From positions 2,418,001 through 2,482,000 of the forward strand of contig NZ_JBDOIO010000003.1 of assembly GCF_039831995.1 (NCBI RefSeq): DNA of 64,000 nucleotides, written 5' to 3'. Each line of letters starts with the position of its first letter. Position 1 is the first letter of the stretch. The notes beneath the pieces were generated by a model. The model did no database searches, had not been told where the DNA came from, and worked only from the letters and a program-made list of their open reading frames with translations. Positions 52,083 to 60,891 of the stretch are shown piece after piece. The stretch is from Paenibacillus pabuli (GTDB lineage Bacteria; Bacillota; Bacilli; Paenibacillales; Paenibacillaceae). The position numbers and the translations under genes are program-made.

Positions 52083-52655
52083 TTAATAACGCTCTTCAAA
52101 TCTCTTAATCCACCAATCCCTGTTCAATAAATAATCAATTTTAACTGGCATGATCATATATTGTTCATTCACTTCAATGGGTTCTATTAAACCTGTATAT
52201 ACTAAATCGATATCTAACTTAAAAGGTTTGATTTTTCTTCCAACCTGGCTTTCAAATTCCTGTACAAAAGACAAAAGATTCGGCGCACCTTCCCAGTAGT
52301 TCATCGCCGCTTGGCCGCCTGCAGGCATGTTCCACCATTTAATAAAAGATGGCCACATATTAACCAGAATAGTCCTCACGTTCTTGTCTGTAATCATAGA
52401 AAATTCAGGGGGATCCAAAATCAAACTTCTCTGGATTTCACTTTTAATCAGTCCTTTTTTATAGATACATTGTTTCCATAGCTCATTCCACTGCCCTTTG
52501 AACTTTTCATTACTTCGTCCACCATTAGAAAATTGACTCCCAGGCCACGTATTTTCTCCGAATTCATCTGTCAACAGTCCATGTGCACTTGCCACAAACA
52601 TAAGAAAATTCAAATCATAATCTCCTGATATGCAAATGGTCCATGTATTGTTCAC
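52083..52655 (-). CDS. Hypothetical protein
   Basis: A 190-residue soluble protein, not recognised. It is rich in Trp (NTWTICISG, WNELWKQC, MWPSFIKWWNMP), opens with a short strand and has a middle part reading AAMNYWEGAPNLLSFV. GTG 52655 follows GAGAGGAAA. Its Trp-rich, acidic nature suggests a binding or immunity protein, but this is conjecture. Confidence 0.6.
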   Translation of the reverse strand: MNNTWTICISGDYDLNFLMFVASAHGLLTDEFGENTWPGSQFSNGGRSNEKFKGQWNELWKQCIYKKGLIKSEIQRSLILDPPEFSMITDKNVRTILVNMWPSFIKWWNMPAGGQAAMNYWEGAPNLLSFVQEFESQVGRKIKPFKLDIDLVYTGLIEPIEVNEQYMIMPVKIDYLLNRDWWIKRFEERY

Positions 52656-52802
52656 TCTGGTTATTTCCTCTCTGTCATAGAAATTGTAATGACTGCGCTT
52701 ACAAATCCTTCGTGTTACTATTTTCTCCCTATCATCTAAAACCCCTGTGCTGGAAGTGAGCCGTCGTCTGAAGTAGAAAACTAGTTTAGAACATTTCTTT
52801 CA

Positions 52803-53384
52803 TCAGACACCCTCCACTTTTTTAGCATCTACAATTAATGATACAAAACCCAAATTCCCATTCTGATTCCGATGGTCAAATCTCTTAGATCTGTAGATAA
52901 ATCCATTTTCAGGGTTCCAATTTGTAAAATAAAACTTCCCATCTTCATCACAATATTCTAATAATTCTACTTCAAAGCCTGCTTCCTCGAACATATTAGT
53001 TATCGTGTTATAATTATGTACTACCTTATGACTTGCAGCCGGGTGATCTAGGGGGCCAGGCCCTCCAATCTTAACGATGTTCTGATACTCCTTATTCTGA
53101 AAATATCCATCAGGAACTGCACAACGGATATAACCGCTCGTTTTTAAATATTTATAACAATTCTTCGCAGCTTGAACTCCCTCCTCGTAGGTCAAATGCT
53201 CCCATACATGTTCTGATAAAATTGCTTCAATCCTTCGTTCTTTAAAACTTTCTTCCCAGTCTACTAATCGTAGCAAATCCAATTCTTCCTTTTGTGTCTT
53301 TATCCATCCTTCATATTTCTGCGATGAAGCACCTATGATGATCTTAATCGTTTCTGTCGACGTTAGATGGGAAATATCTATCAT
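52803..53384 (-). CDS. SAM methyltransferase-like protein
   Basis: A 193-residue protein resembling methyltransferases of the UbiE/glycosyl-cluster type: KIIIGASSQKYEGW at the N-terminus replaces the usual glycine-rich motif I, EAILSEHVWEHLTYEEG (about 71-87) and YLKTSGYIRCAVPDGYF follow. It lacks a full N-terminal helix, which may mean a short or degenerate SAM site. AAAGGAGGTC precedes ATG. Activity uncertain. Confidence 0.75.
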   Translation of the reverse strand: MIDISHLTSTETIKIIIGASSQKYEGWIKTQKEELDLLRLVDWEESFKERRIEAILSEHVWEHLTYEEGVQAAKNCYKYLKTSGYIRCAVPDGYFQNKEYQNIVKIGGPGPLDHPAASHKVVHNYNTITNMFEEAGFEVELLEYCDEDGKFYFTNWNPENGFIYRSKRFDHRNQNGNLGFVSLIVDAKKVEGV

Positions 53385-53482
53385 TATGTATGACCTCCTT
53401 TAAATTATCCAAATTAACACATAGCTTATATCGCATTGGAGTCATTAAATATCTTCTCACTAACAGAGGACGGCAACTGGAT

Positions 53483-53998
53483 TTAGCTTTTGATTGAAGC
53501 GTATACTTTTTTAATTTGGGATGAGAATTTAGCTGCGCCTGGAATTCGTGTGCGTTTGAAATATCCGGTTAACAGTTTGGGATGATTTTTGACCAGATCA
53601 TATTCAATAACGGTGTCAGCGAGGACTGATCTCGTATAACCCAAAATCTCGACCACTTCAGATTTATCCCCCTCATCAAGCTCCTCGCCTTCCCGAAATT
53701 CCCCATCCGGGTCATCGTCCAGCTGCTCACTGAATGTTAGACGAGCAACAACATAAGACATGATATTTTCCTTATCTTGGGTCAATTGCTCCATGATCCA
53801 CTGAACGCATTCTTCCTCTGTTGGAGACGAGATACCGAAGCCGTGCAGAGCATACATCCGTTCTCTAAAGGAATCCATTAAGAACTCTGCTTCATAACTG
53901 GCATGTTCAACAAACTTGATATCCGGTTTAAGCTGAACAAGTTCAGCCGTAACCTTTTTGTACCAATCGCTTGTTAGGAATTCTTCTATTGTTTTCAT
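53483..53998 (-). CDS. Hypothetical protein
   Basis: A 171-residue soluble acidic protein, helical throughout, unrecognised. The central acidic stretch (DDDPDGEFREGEELDEGDK) separates two helical halves, and the C-terminus is basic (GYFKRTRIPGAAKFSSQIKK). GGAAAGGAG precedes ATG. It lies between the HxlR gene and the methyltransferase-like gene with no overlap. Confidence 0.6.
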   Translation of the reverse strand: MKTIEEFLTSDWYKKVTAELVQLKPDIKFVEHASYEAEFLMDSFRERMYALHGFGISSPTEEECVQWIMEQLTQDKENIMSYVVARLTFSEQLDDDPDGEFREGEELDEGDKSEVVEILGYTRSVLADTVIEYDLVKNHPKLLTGYFKRTRIPGAAKFSSQIKKVYASIKS

Positions 53999-54056
53999 TA
54001 CTTCATTCTCCTTTCCTGTCCCCGGCTTGTACTTAACTCTTCAACACACCGGAGAT

Positions 54057-54446
54057 TCAAAAATCCTCCAACACTTTGGACTTATCCCCGTACACCTTAT
54101 CCAGATGCTCTTCCCCCCAGTAACACAAATGGTCCAGAGCCGGTTTTAATCCCCAACCGTAGTCTGTTAACTCATATTCCACTCTAGGGGGAACCTCCGA
54201 ATAGACTTTTCTTTGCACAATTTCGTCTTTTTCCAAGCCTCTTAGCTGCGTCGTCAGCATCTTTTGCGTAATTTCAGGTATCAGCTTCCTAAGCTCGGAT
54301 GAACGTTTCCTTCCTGTCATCAAGTGGTAAATAATCAGAGGCTTCCATTTTCCGCCCATCACTTCCAAGGCAGCCTCGACACCTACTTTATACTTTTTGG
54401 GAGCGCCAGCTTCACGATCTTCTGTCAACTTATATCTCTCCTTCAT
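54057..54446 (-). CDS. HxlR family transcriptional regulator
   Basis: A 129-residue winged-helix regulator. The HxlR signature is clear: VEAALEVMGGKWKPLIIYHLM (about 22-42), RSSELRKLIPEITQKMLTTQL, VEYELTDYGWGLKPALDHL. One Cys (HLCYWGEE) is present near the C-terminus, so thiol-based sensing is possible but the usual N-terminal Cys is missing. Divergent from the quinone reductase at 54700, its probable target. ATG 54446 has only a weak ribosome site. Confidence 0.88.
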   Translation of the reverse strand: MKERYKLTEDREAGAPKKYKVGVEAALEVMGGKWKPLIIYHLMTGRKRSSELRKLIPEITQKMLTTQLRGLEKDEIVQRKVYSEVPPRVEYELTDYGWGLKPALDHLCYWGEEHLDKVYGDKSKVLEDF

Positions 54447-54564
54447 CAGACTATATCCAAAGACTACAACCAAGGTAAAAACATAGCTATTTCCTTCATT
54501 TTTGTCTATTATTCCAGCCCAAAATAAGGCTCAATTTCAGGGTACAATTTAGGGTACTTTCATG

Positions 54565-54600
54565 TTCCTATAGCACTTCAATCTTCCTATAGAACTTCAA
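54565..54600. promoter_or_regulatory. Direct repeats in the HxlR/quinone reductase intergenic region
   Basis: TTCCTATAG-N-ACTTCAA occurs at 54565-54581 and 54584-54600 (one mismatch in 17 bases, 19-base period). AGGGTAC also occurs twice just upstream (54539-54545 and 54551-54557, 12-base period). Candidate HxlR operators. Confidence 0.55.
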
Positions 54601-54609
54601 AGTGCGTTC

Positions 54610-54638
54610 TTCCAGAATATATCATCCCTGTTTATAAT
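54610..54638 (+). promoter_or_regulatory. Predicted promoter of the quinone reductase gene
   Basis: TATAAT at 54633-54638 lies 17 bases after TTCCAG (54610-54615). The -35 match is weak. The direct repeats end ten bases upstream of the -35, where a repressor or activator could act. Confidence 0.5.
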
Positions 54639-54699
54639 AGCATCAGCCATGAAGCGTGGCTACCAAACAAGCGCTGTAGAAAGGTAGTGAAATATAATC

Positions 54700-55281
54700 A
54701 TGAACGTATTAGTTGTTGTGTCTCATCCAAGAAAAGATTCCCTTACATTTCAGGCCGCCGATCGTTTTGTGCAAGGACTTACCGAGGCTGGTCACGATTT
54801 TGAGATATTGGATTTGCATGAGATTGGCTTCAATCCTGTTCTCCAAGGCATGGATGAACCTGACTATACCCAACCCCATCAGGTATTTTCGCCTGAAACT
54901 ACAACGGAAATGGAGCGATTGAAGAAGTATGATGCTGTGGCTTTTGTGTTTCCTCTCTGGTGGTGGCACCTGCCAGCCATGCTAAAAGGATATGTGGATC
55001 GTGTCATGAACAACGGGTTTGCCTACGGTTCGAACAAACTGCACCATCAGAAGATATTGTGGATCGCGCTTGCAGGCGTGACGGAAGAACAGATGAAGAA
55101 GCGCAACTACGATGAATCGATCACGAACCTGCTCAACGTGGGGATTGCAGATTACTGCGGCGTCCCTAACTCCAGCGTTGAATTTCTGTATGAGACGTTA
55201 GATGCCAAGCCCGAACACTATGAGAACCTGCTTAATCAGGCGCATCAGTTGGGACTGAATTATGATAAGAACATACGCTAA
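54700..55281 (+). CDS. NAD(P)H:quinone oxidoreductase, flavodoxin-like fold
   Basis: A 193-residue flavoprotein: VVSHPRKDSLTFQAADRF (FMN-binding loop, about 6-23), FVFPLWWWHLPAMLKGYVDRV (about 82-102, typical of the KefF/MdaB family), NGFAYGSNKL. It reduces quinones or nitro compounds with NAD(P)H. It diverges from the HxlR gene, the standard pairing for electrophile-inducible reductases. GTAGAAAGGTAG precedes ATG 54700. Confidence 0.9.
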   Translation: MNVLVVVSHPRKDSLTFQAADRFVQGLTEAGHDFEILDLHEIGFNPVLQGMDEPDYTQPHQVFSPETTTEMERLKKYDAVAFVFPLWWWHLPAMLKGYVDRVMNNGFAYGSNKLHHQKILWIALAGVTEEQMKKRNYDESITNLLNVGIADYCGVPNSSVEFLYETLDAKPEHYENLLNQAHQLGLNYDKNIR

Positions 55282-55330
55282 CCATATGCAAGTCGGGTAA
55301 TCGAAATGAGAGGCCAAACATAATCAAACC

Positions 55331-55356
55331 AAAAAGGTCGCTCCGGAGAGCGACCT
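55331..55356 (-). terminator. Terminator of the EF-G-binding protein gene
   Basis: On the minus strand AGGTCGCTCTCC pairs with GGAGCGACCT; TTTTT follows. The same stem lies 50 bases after the plus-strand quinone reductase stop, but a T-run is seen only for minus transcripts. Confidence 0.75.
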
Positions 55357-55369
55357 GTCTGTTTAAGTG

Positions 55370-56011
55370 TTATTTTACTGTCGAAAAAAGAAATTTCTCC
55401 AGCATGCTGATGTCAGTAATGCTATGGTTGCAAGCCGTGCTATCCATGCATACGTACTGGCCAATGGAAGCAAAGTTATCCGGCGAATGACCCTTCGTCT
55501 TCACGTTGAAGAATCCAAGCTCCTGATGTCGATTACAGAACATGCAGTACCCCTTCTTGTTCGTAGCCGTAATCCGTCCCTCGATGCCGAGAAACTTCTC
55601 CTCGTACGGGTACACAATGAACAGGCGGTTGGTAGCAATATCCGTCCATCTCAGATAGGTCGTACGTGCGTAATCGACCGTTTCCAGATCAGGCAGCTTG
55701 AGCTTCTTTGCCTTCGGAAACAGCTTCTGAATCTGCTTCGCCGACACTTGTGGAAATGGAATCAGATGTGCTTCGAGCCGATTCAGATATGCCTGCAGTT
55801 CATGTGCTGTGTCATAAGTGGATAACTGCTCCAGCAGTTGCTTCTGGTCTGGAGTGAGCTCATTGAAGATGCCGACTGTATTCGTCCCGACTGTGTAACG
55901 GACCGTTTCTAATACTTTTCGATCCACGACCGAGCGCAGCGTTTTGAGTAGGAAATCAGCTTGTTTTTGAATATAATTGAATTGATGATTGTGAATAAAT
56001 GGTGTTTGCAT
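55370..56011 (-). CDS. FusB/FusC-like elongation factor G-binding protein
   Basis: A 213-residue protein. ATG 56011 follows AAGGGGCTG and gives the family opening TPFIHNHQFNYIQKQADFL. The helical domain (about 1-75) and treble-clef C-terminal domain with CMFCNRHQE and CMDSTACNH (four Cys/His zinc ligands, about 155-200) match FusB, which releases EF-G from ribosomes stalled by fusidic acid. An intrinsic resistance role or ribosome-rescue role is inferred. Confidence 0.88.
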   Translation of the reverse strand: MQTPFIHNHQFNYIQKQADFLLKTLRSVVDRKVLETVRYTVGTNTVGIFNELTPDQKQLLEQLSTYDTAHELQAYLNRLEAHLIPFPQVSAKQIQKLFPKAKKLKLPDLETVDYARTTYLRWTDIATNRLFIVYPYEEKFLGIEGRITATNKKGYCMFCNRHQELGFFNVKTKGHSPDNFASIGQYVCMDSTACNHSITDISMLEKFLFSTVK

Positions 56012-56292
56012 GGCTTTCAGCCCCTTACTTTTATTGGTCAAACAAATAAGGTGCAAAGCCTGCGGGATGATACGTTATGCTTCCTCAGGGCGATCGATGT
56101 TCTTCTCGTCGCGCCCTACACAAAGTCCGCCCCTAACAGGCTTTGCGTAAGGCCTTTCTAGCGAACGAGCAATCCGGCGCTGCCAATATTGCCACGGTAT
56201 AACCCCCAATGCAATAGATATACCGGAATTATAACAGGACTGGGACTGTATGGGCAACGGAGTTTGTACCGATTCTTGGCAATTTGTATCAC

Positions 56293-56841
56293 TCACTGCT
56301 GATTTTTCGTAGTTATTTGAACCACGTTTTGGCCGTTATTGGATTCCCAATGGATCTCTTTGCCATATGCTTCACTAATGGCTCTTAGCGGTAAATAAAT
56401 TCTTCCACCCACCATCACGGTTTTACTCTTTAATTCAATTTGCTTGCCGAACTCGGTAAAATGGCTTTCTCCCACCTTGAAGGTTAACCTTGGCTTGGGG
56501 TAATCATCTATGTCTACATATGCAAAAGTTACACTTTTAGCTTTGTTATCCCACCATAGCCCTTTACCAGGCACAGCGAAATCTAGCACACTAATGATAT
56601 AGACTGGCGAAACCCGTATATGACCCTCAGAGATGATATAATCAGTTCCTTCTACTAACTGGAATGCCTGTTCGTCAATCTTTACCTCGATTGAGTTTTG
56701 GTGAGATTCAGTACCTGCTTGAGTCTTTATTTCTTTCTCATTAAGTACGATGTCGATTGTTTTTGGTGCACTTGTAGCTGTAAAAGCCATGGATCCGCTT
56801 AATAATACACAAGCAAGAGTAACAACCATCATCTTCTTCAC
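56293..56841 (-). CDS. Secreted stalk-domain (copper amine oxidase-like N-terminal) protein
   Basis: A 182-residue exported protein. GTG 56841 precedes a clear signal peptide ending near ATSA (residue about 25). The C-terminal domain shows VMVGGRIYLPLRAISEAYG and IHWESNNGQNVVQI, the stalk/copper-amine-oxidase N-terminal-like fold abundant in Paenibacillus secreted proteins. No catalytic part is attached. It probably acts in the wall or as a binding module. Start choice among GTG 56850, GTG 56841 and ATG 56832 is open. Confidence 0.8.
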   Translation of the reverse strand: MKKMMVVTLACVLLSGSMAFTATSAPKTIDIVLNEKEIKTQAGTESHQNSIEVKIDEQAFQLVEGTDYIISEGHIRVSPVYIISVLDFAVPGKGLWWDNKAKSVTFAYVDIDDYPKPRLTFKVGESHFTEFGKQIELKSKTVMVGGRIYLPLRAISEAYGKEIHWESNNGQNVVQITTKNQQ

Positions 56842-56940
56842 TTCGTACACATCCCTTTATTAGTGAATGACTCAAACTCAGAACCATCTCCCATAATACC
56901 ATTTAATTCAAATTAAGGTAATTACATCTTTTTCACAGTA

Positions 56941-56985
56941 AAAAAGAGCCACCTCCCTGGTCTGAGGCCAGTTCAGCAACTCCTT
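56941..56985 (-). terminator. Terminator after the permease operon
   Basis: On the minus strand GAGTTGCT-N3-CTGG pairs with CCAG-N3-GGTGGCTC (G-U pairs, internal loop), then six T. It follows the permease stop by about 30 bases. Confidence 0.6.
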
Positions 56986-57016
56986 TTCACAACCCTATTC
57001 CATCCGCTCCACGCGG

Positions 57017-57889
57017 CTACTCCTTCACAGCCCCCACCACAATTCCTGTTACAAAATAACGTTGCAGGAATGGATATACGAGCAGGATCGGTAGCGCGCT
57101 GATAAAGATCTGTGATGCCCGAATCGTCCGCTGCGACAGGTTCGCAATCGCTTCCGGATCAAGCTTCGTCATGTCGGCCTGCACGATGATCGTTTGCATA
57201 AACGTCGCGAGTGGCAGCTTTTCTGAATCACGGATATAGATAATCCCGTCAAAATAGGCGTTCCAATGTCCAACCATCATGAACAGGGAGACGGTGGCAA
57301 TGACAGGAACGGAGACAGGCAGATAGATTTTGATAAACGACTGAAAATGCCCTGCCCCATCGATAAATGCGGCCTCCTCCAGATCCTTCGGCACCGTGCG
57401 GAAGAAATTCAGCAGCAGAATGATGTTGAACACCGCTACTAATCCCGGCAGAATGAGTGCCCACAACGTATTCATCAGTCCCAGCTTCAGAATGAGGATA
57501 TACCCCGGAATGAGGCCCCCGCTGAACAACATGGTGACGACAAAATACCAGAGATAGATGTTACGTGCCCGGAACACGCGCGTCTCCTTGGAGAGCGCAT
57601 AGGCAGCAATCGTATTTACAATAAGCGCAAGCCCTGTTCCCAGCACCGTCCGCTCTACGGACACCCACAAGGAGGACAGGAAATTGGCGTTATCGAACGT
57701 CTTCGCATATGCTTCGAGCGTAAATCCTATCGGCCAGAACGTCACCAGACCGGCATTCGCAGGTGCGGACGCGCTAAGCGATACCATCAGCAAGTGATAT
57801 AGAGGCAGCAGGCAGAGCAGCGAAAGGATGGTCAGGAACACATTGTTGAAGATGCTGAATATGCGATAGGGTAGCGTTTTATGATACAT
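57017..57889 (-). CDS. Carbohydrate ABC transporter permease (LplC/YtcP-like)
   Basis: A 290-residue MalG-type permease with six membrane helices. The EAA-type loop reads EEAAFIDGAGHFQSFIKIYLP (given as EEAAFIDGAG and IYLP, about 176-196). The C-terminus LQRYFVTGIVVGAVKE is typical of the LplC branch. It works with the LplB-like permease and the lipoprotein at 62771. ATG 57889 follows AAGGATGATGACG. Confidence 0.92.
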   Translation of the reverse strand: MYHKTLPYRIFSIFNNVFLTILSLLCLLPLYHLLMVSLSASAPANAGLVTFWPIGFTLEAYAKTFDNANFLSSLWVSVERTVLGTGLALIVNTIAAYALSKETRVFRARNIYLWYFVVTMLFSGGLIPGYILILKLGLMNTLWALILPGLVAVFNIILLLNFFRTVPKDLEEAAFIDGAGHFQSFIKIYLPVSVPVIATVSLFMMVGHWNAYFDGIIYIRDSEKLPLATFMQTIIVQADMTKLDPEAIANLSQRTIRASQIFISALPILLVYPFLQRYFVTGIVVGAVKE

Positions 57890-57907
57890 GGCTCGTCATC
57901 ATCCTTT

Positions 57908-58870
57908 CTAGAAAATTCGGTATCCGGCAAATCGGTAGGCCAGTCGGTAGGAGATCACGATGAGGATCAGACTGATGACCGATTTGAACAGATTGACCGC
58001 GGTAGCGAAACTGAACTGCCCACTCAGCAGACCTTCACGATACACGAACGTATCGATAATATCCGCCTGCTGGTAGATTAATGGACTATATAAGTTGAAG
58101 ATTTGGTCGAAGTTGGCGTTAAGCACATTCCCCAGTGCCAGTGTGGCAATTACGATGCCGATGGGAATCAGCGCCGGTATGGTGATATAGATCGTCTGCT
58201 TCCAGCGTCCCGCCCCATCCACTTCAGCTGCTTCGTACAGTGACGGGTTAATGCCGGACAATGCCGCAAGGAAGATAATCGTGTTGAAACCAAACTCTTT
58301 CCAGACATCACTCGCAATAATTGTAAACCGGAACCAGTTGCCGTCCCCCAGGAAGAAAATCGGCTTGATACCGAATACCGAGACGAGGAACTGATTGAGA
58401 ATGCCCGTCTGTGCCAGAATGTCGATCAGGATCCCGGACAGCGTTACCCAGGACAAGAAGTGTGGCAGATACACGAGTGTTTGAATGGTTCTTTTCAGCG
58501 CCATCTTCCGTACCTCATTGAGCAATAGCGCGAAGACAAACGGAATGATCAGATTCATGATGATTTTGGAGCAGGCAAAGAACAGCGTGTTCCACGTAAT
58601 CTGCAGGAAGTAATCATTTTCCCACATATACCTGAAGTGCTTCAGTCCCACCCATTCCGAACCGGTGAAACCAAGGGCAGGCTTGTAATCCTGAAATGCC
58701 ATTAGAACACCCGACATCGGAATATACGAAAAAATAAAAACCATAATGGCCGCCGGCAGCACCATGAAGTGCAGTACCCACGGCTGTTTGTAGCGTTTCT
58801 TTCTCTTCTGTTCCAGCTTGTTCCCCACATTCGCCTGTGGGACCCGTTGACCCTCCATTTTAGCCTCCAT
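57908..58870 (-). CDS. Carbohydrate ABC transporter permease (LplB-like)
   Basis: A 320-residue MalF-type permease with six membrane helices. The EAA loop reads SLYEAAEVDGAGRWKQTIY (about 214-232). N-terminal polar extension RKKRYKQPW and the end RFAGYRIF are typical of LplB. GGAGAAGGGCAC precedes ATG 58870. It is the first gene of the two-permease operon, 18 bases before the second. No ATPase gene is in the window; such systems often share an MsmK-type ATPase. Confidence 0.92.
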   Translation of the reverse strand: MEAKMEGQRVPQANVGNKLEQKRKKRYKQPWVLHFMVLPAAIMVFIFSYIPMSGVLMAFQDYKPALGFTGSEWVGLKHFRYMWENDYFLQITWNTLFFACSKIIMNLIIPFVFALLLNEVRKMALKRTIQTLVYLPHFLSWVTLSGILIDILAQTGILNQFLVSVFGIKPIFFLGDGNWFRFTIIASDVWKEFGFNTIIFLAALSGINPSLYEAAEVDGAGRWKQTIYITIPALIPIGIVIATLALGNVLNANFDQIFNLYSPLIYQQADIIDTFVYREGLLSGQFSFATAVNLFKSVISLILIVISYRLAYRFAGYRIF

Positions 58871-59044
58871 AGTGCCCTTCTCCTGTTCCCAAAAAAAGTT
58901 TTGTGTGTTAATGGGGTTCTCTGCTATAAATAGTATCAGGCCATTCTGAGCTCTGACTATATAACATTGTTAGGCCGGATAGGGTTTTGTTAGGAATCTG
59001 GTGAATACCAGTCTTTACAAACACGAATACGAAGGAGACTTTTT

Positions 59045-60838
59045 ATGCATACATGGAAGCGCTTTATATTATTCGAAAAAAGGACCCGTTCCCGCTTCAG
59101 CCTGTTTGCAAAAATCAACTGCTTAATCGTGTTGCTGTTCATCCCCATTATTATCATGTACACCTACTCGAACAACGTCACCTATAACGTGGTCAGCAAA
59201 GAGCTTCAGGTTTCCAACACGAAACAGCTCACGTTTCTGTCCAGTCAGATCGATTCCCGCATTAATCAGATGATGGATTTCAGTCTGATCCTTTCAAGAG
59301 ATCCCAATGTCCGGGCATTTAACGGTCTGAACATATGGGATGATCGGTATGATCAGATGCAGACCCGCTATGCCATTCAGGAGAAGATGGTGCTCCAATC
59401 CGGCGTCACGGATATATGGAACACCCGATATGCCGTATACTCACAGCAAAATCAGGATGTTATCGCCAACTACAACCGCTCTTCCGGGTATGACGAGGAC
59501 TATCTGAAACGCAATATGAGCGGACAATGGACATACGGGGATCAAGGGGCGGAATCGCAGGAGGGTATGCAGTCCTTTTACTGGTTTTACACCGATTCCT
59601 TGGCCCAACCGGGGATGTTGACCGGCAGCAATCTCGTCATTGAAGCCAGCTTCAGTTATGAGAATATTCAGAACATGCTCGATACGTACAAGGCAGGTGG
59701 GCAGGGAGATCCTTTCCTTTATCACAAGGGCAATGCCCCCATTATGAATCGTAGTGCGGACAGTCAGTTATCGGAGGAACTTATTCAATATCTGGATACA
59801 CACTCCCTGGAGGATACTACACAGGACGTTGTGAAACTGAACGGGAAAAAGTATCTGGTTAGCGCAGTTAAATCATCCTATCTGGATTGGCATTTGGTCG
59901 ACGTGGTCCCACTGTATCAGATTTTGCAGCCGATTTCTCTCAGCCAAAATTTGTTCTATCTCTTTATGACGTTACTGTTTGTAGTGGGCATATCCGCTTC
60001 GATTTTGCTGTACAGAAACATTCAATCTCCGATCAAAAAGTTGATCCAGGGCCTGCGCCGCGTGCAGCGCGGTGACTATTCCGTACGGCTGCATAGCAAG
60101 GATCAGAATGAGTTCTCATTCCTGTTTCATCGATTCAATGATATGTCTCACCAGATTCAAGACCTGATCGAGAATGTATTTCACGAGAAAATTAGAGCCA
60201 AAGAAGCGACACTGAAGCAGCTGCAGGCGCAGATCAATCCCCATTTTCTATATAACTGTCTTGGCTATATCATCAACATGGCCCAGATGAAGGACGAGCA
60301 AGCCGTCGTTTCCATGGCGCATAACCTAAGTGCATATTATCGCTATACCACCCGCATGGAACGGGAGACGTCTTCGATTCGAGACGAGATCAATCTGCTC
60401 ATCAACTATCTGGATATCCAGAAGCTGCGCAATGGACGAATTGAGTATCATATCGATATCCCTGAGGACATGCTTGCGCAGTCTGTACCGCGATTAATGC
60501 TTCAGCCGATGGTCGAGAATTCCGTTATACACGGCGTGGCGAAGTCCTATTCATCCGGGGAGATTCGCATTACCGGCGAGAGCGTGGATGGTTTCGGCAA
60601 AATCTATATTGACGACGACGGCCCCGGCTTAAGCCCGGAACAGTACGAAGCGTTGAACCTGAAAATGCAGGAGCCACTGCAGGAGGAAATGGGCTGTGGT
60701 CTCTGGAATACGAACCAGCGAATTATGCATCTATTCGGCAGCCAATCCCACCTTCAATTCGGCCCATCCCCACTTGGCGGATTCCGCACCGAGATCACCT
60801 GGGTGTTGCCGAAGGACGATACAGACCATAAATATTAA
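59045..60838 (+). CDS. YesM-like sensor histidine kinase
   Basis: A 597-residue kinase. One membrane helix at about 24-44, a large extracellular region (about 45-300, Cache-like), a second helix (about 303-323), HAMP (about 325-380), then the His-kinase region LQAQINPHFLYNCL with the phospho-acceptor His in NPHFL (about 400). The ATPase domain contains MLQPMVENSVIHG and DDGPGLSPEQ. It should sense an extracellular sugar or the binding protein. GAAGGAGAC precedes ATG. Confidence 0.92.
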   Translation: MHTWKRFILFEKRTRSRFSLFAKINCLIVLLFIPIIIMYTYSNNVTYNVVSKELQVSNTKQLTFLSSQIDSRINQMMDFSLILSRDPNVRAFNGLNIWDDRYDQMQTRYAIQEKMVLQSGVTDIWNTRYAVYSQQNQDVIANYNRSSGYDEDYLKRNMSGQWTYGDQGAESQEGMQSFYWFYTDSLAQPGMLTGSNLVIEASFSYENIQNMLDTYKAGGQGDPFLYHKGNAPIMNRSADSQLSEELIQYLDTHSLEDTTQDVVKLNGKKYLVSAVKSSYLDWHLVDVVPLYQILQPISLSQNLFYLFMTLLFVVGISASILLYRNIQSPIKKLIQGLRRVQRGDYSVRLHSKDQNEFSFLFHRFNDMSHQIQDLIENVFHEKIRAKEATLKQLQAQINPHFLYNCLGYIINMAQMKDEQAVVSMAHNLSAYYRYTTRMERETSSIRDEINLLINYLDIQKLRNGRIEYHIDIPEDMLAQSVPRLMLQPMVENSVIHGVAKSYSSGEIRITGESVDGFGKIYIDDDGPGLSPEQYEALNLKMQEPLQEEMGCGLWNTNQRIMHLFGSQSHLQFGPSPLGGFRTEITWVLPKDDTDHKY

Positions 60839-60891
60839 ATACAAACCGAGCTGTTTCATTTGAACAAACATTCACACGTGAACGCAGAGGA

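Noticed and set aside
40641..54000. Integron-like cassette array
   Set aside because: Gene content and common orientation are suggestive, but the intergenic sequences show no shared attC-like palindrome and no integrase is visible.
56075..56296. A 73-codon frame upstream of the FusB-like gene
   Set aside because: No ribosome site, odd composition and no family; treated as part of a non-coding or repetitive stretch.
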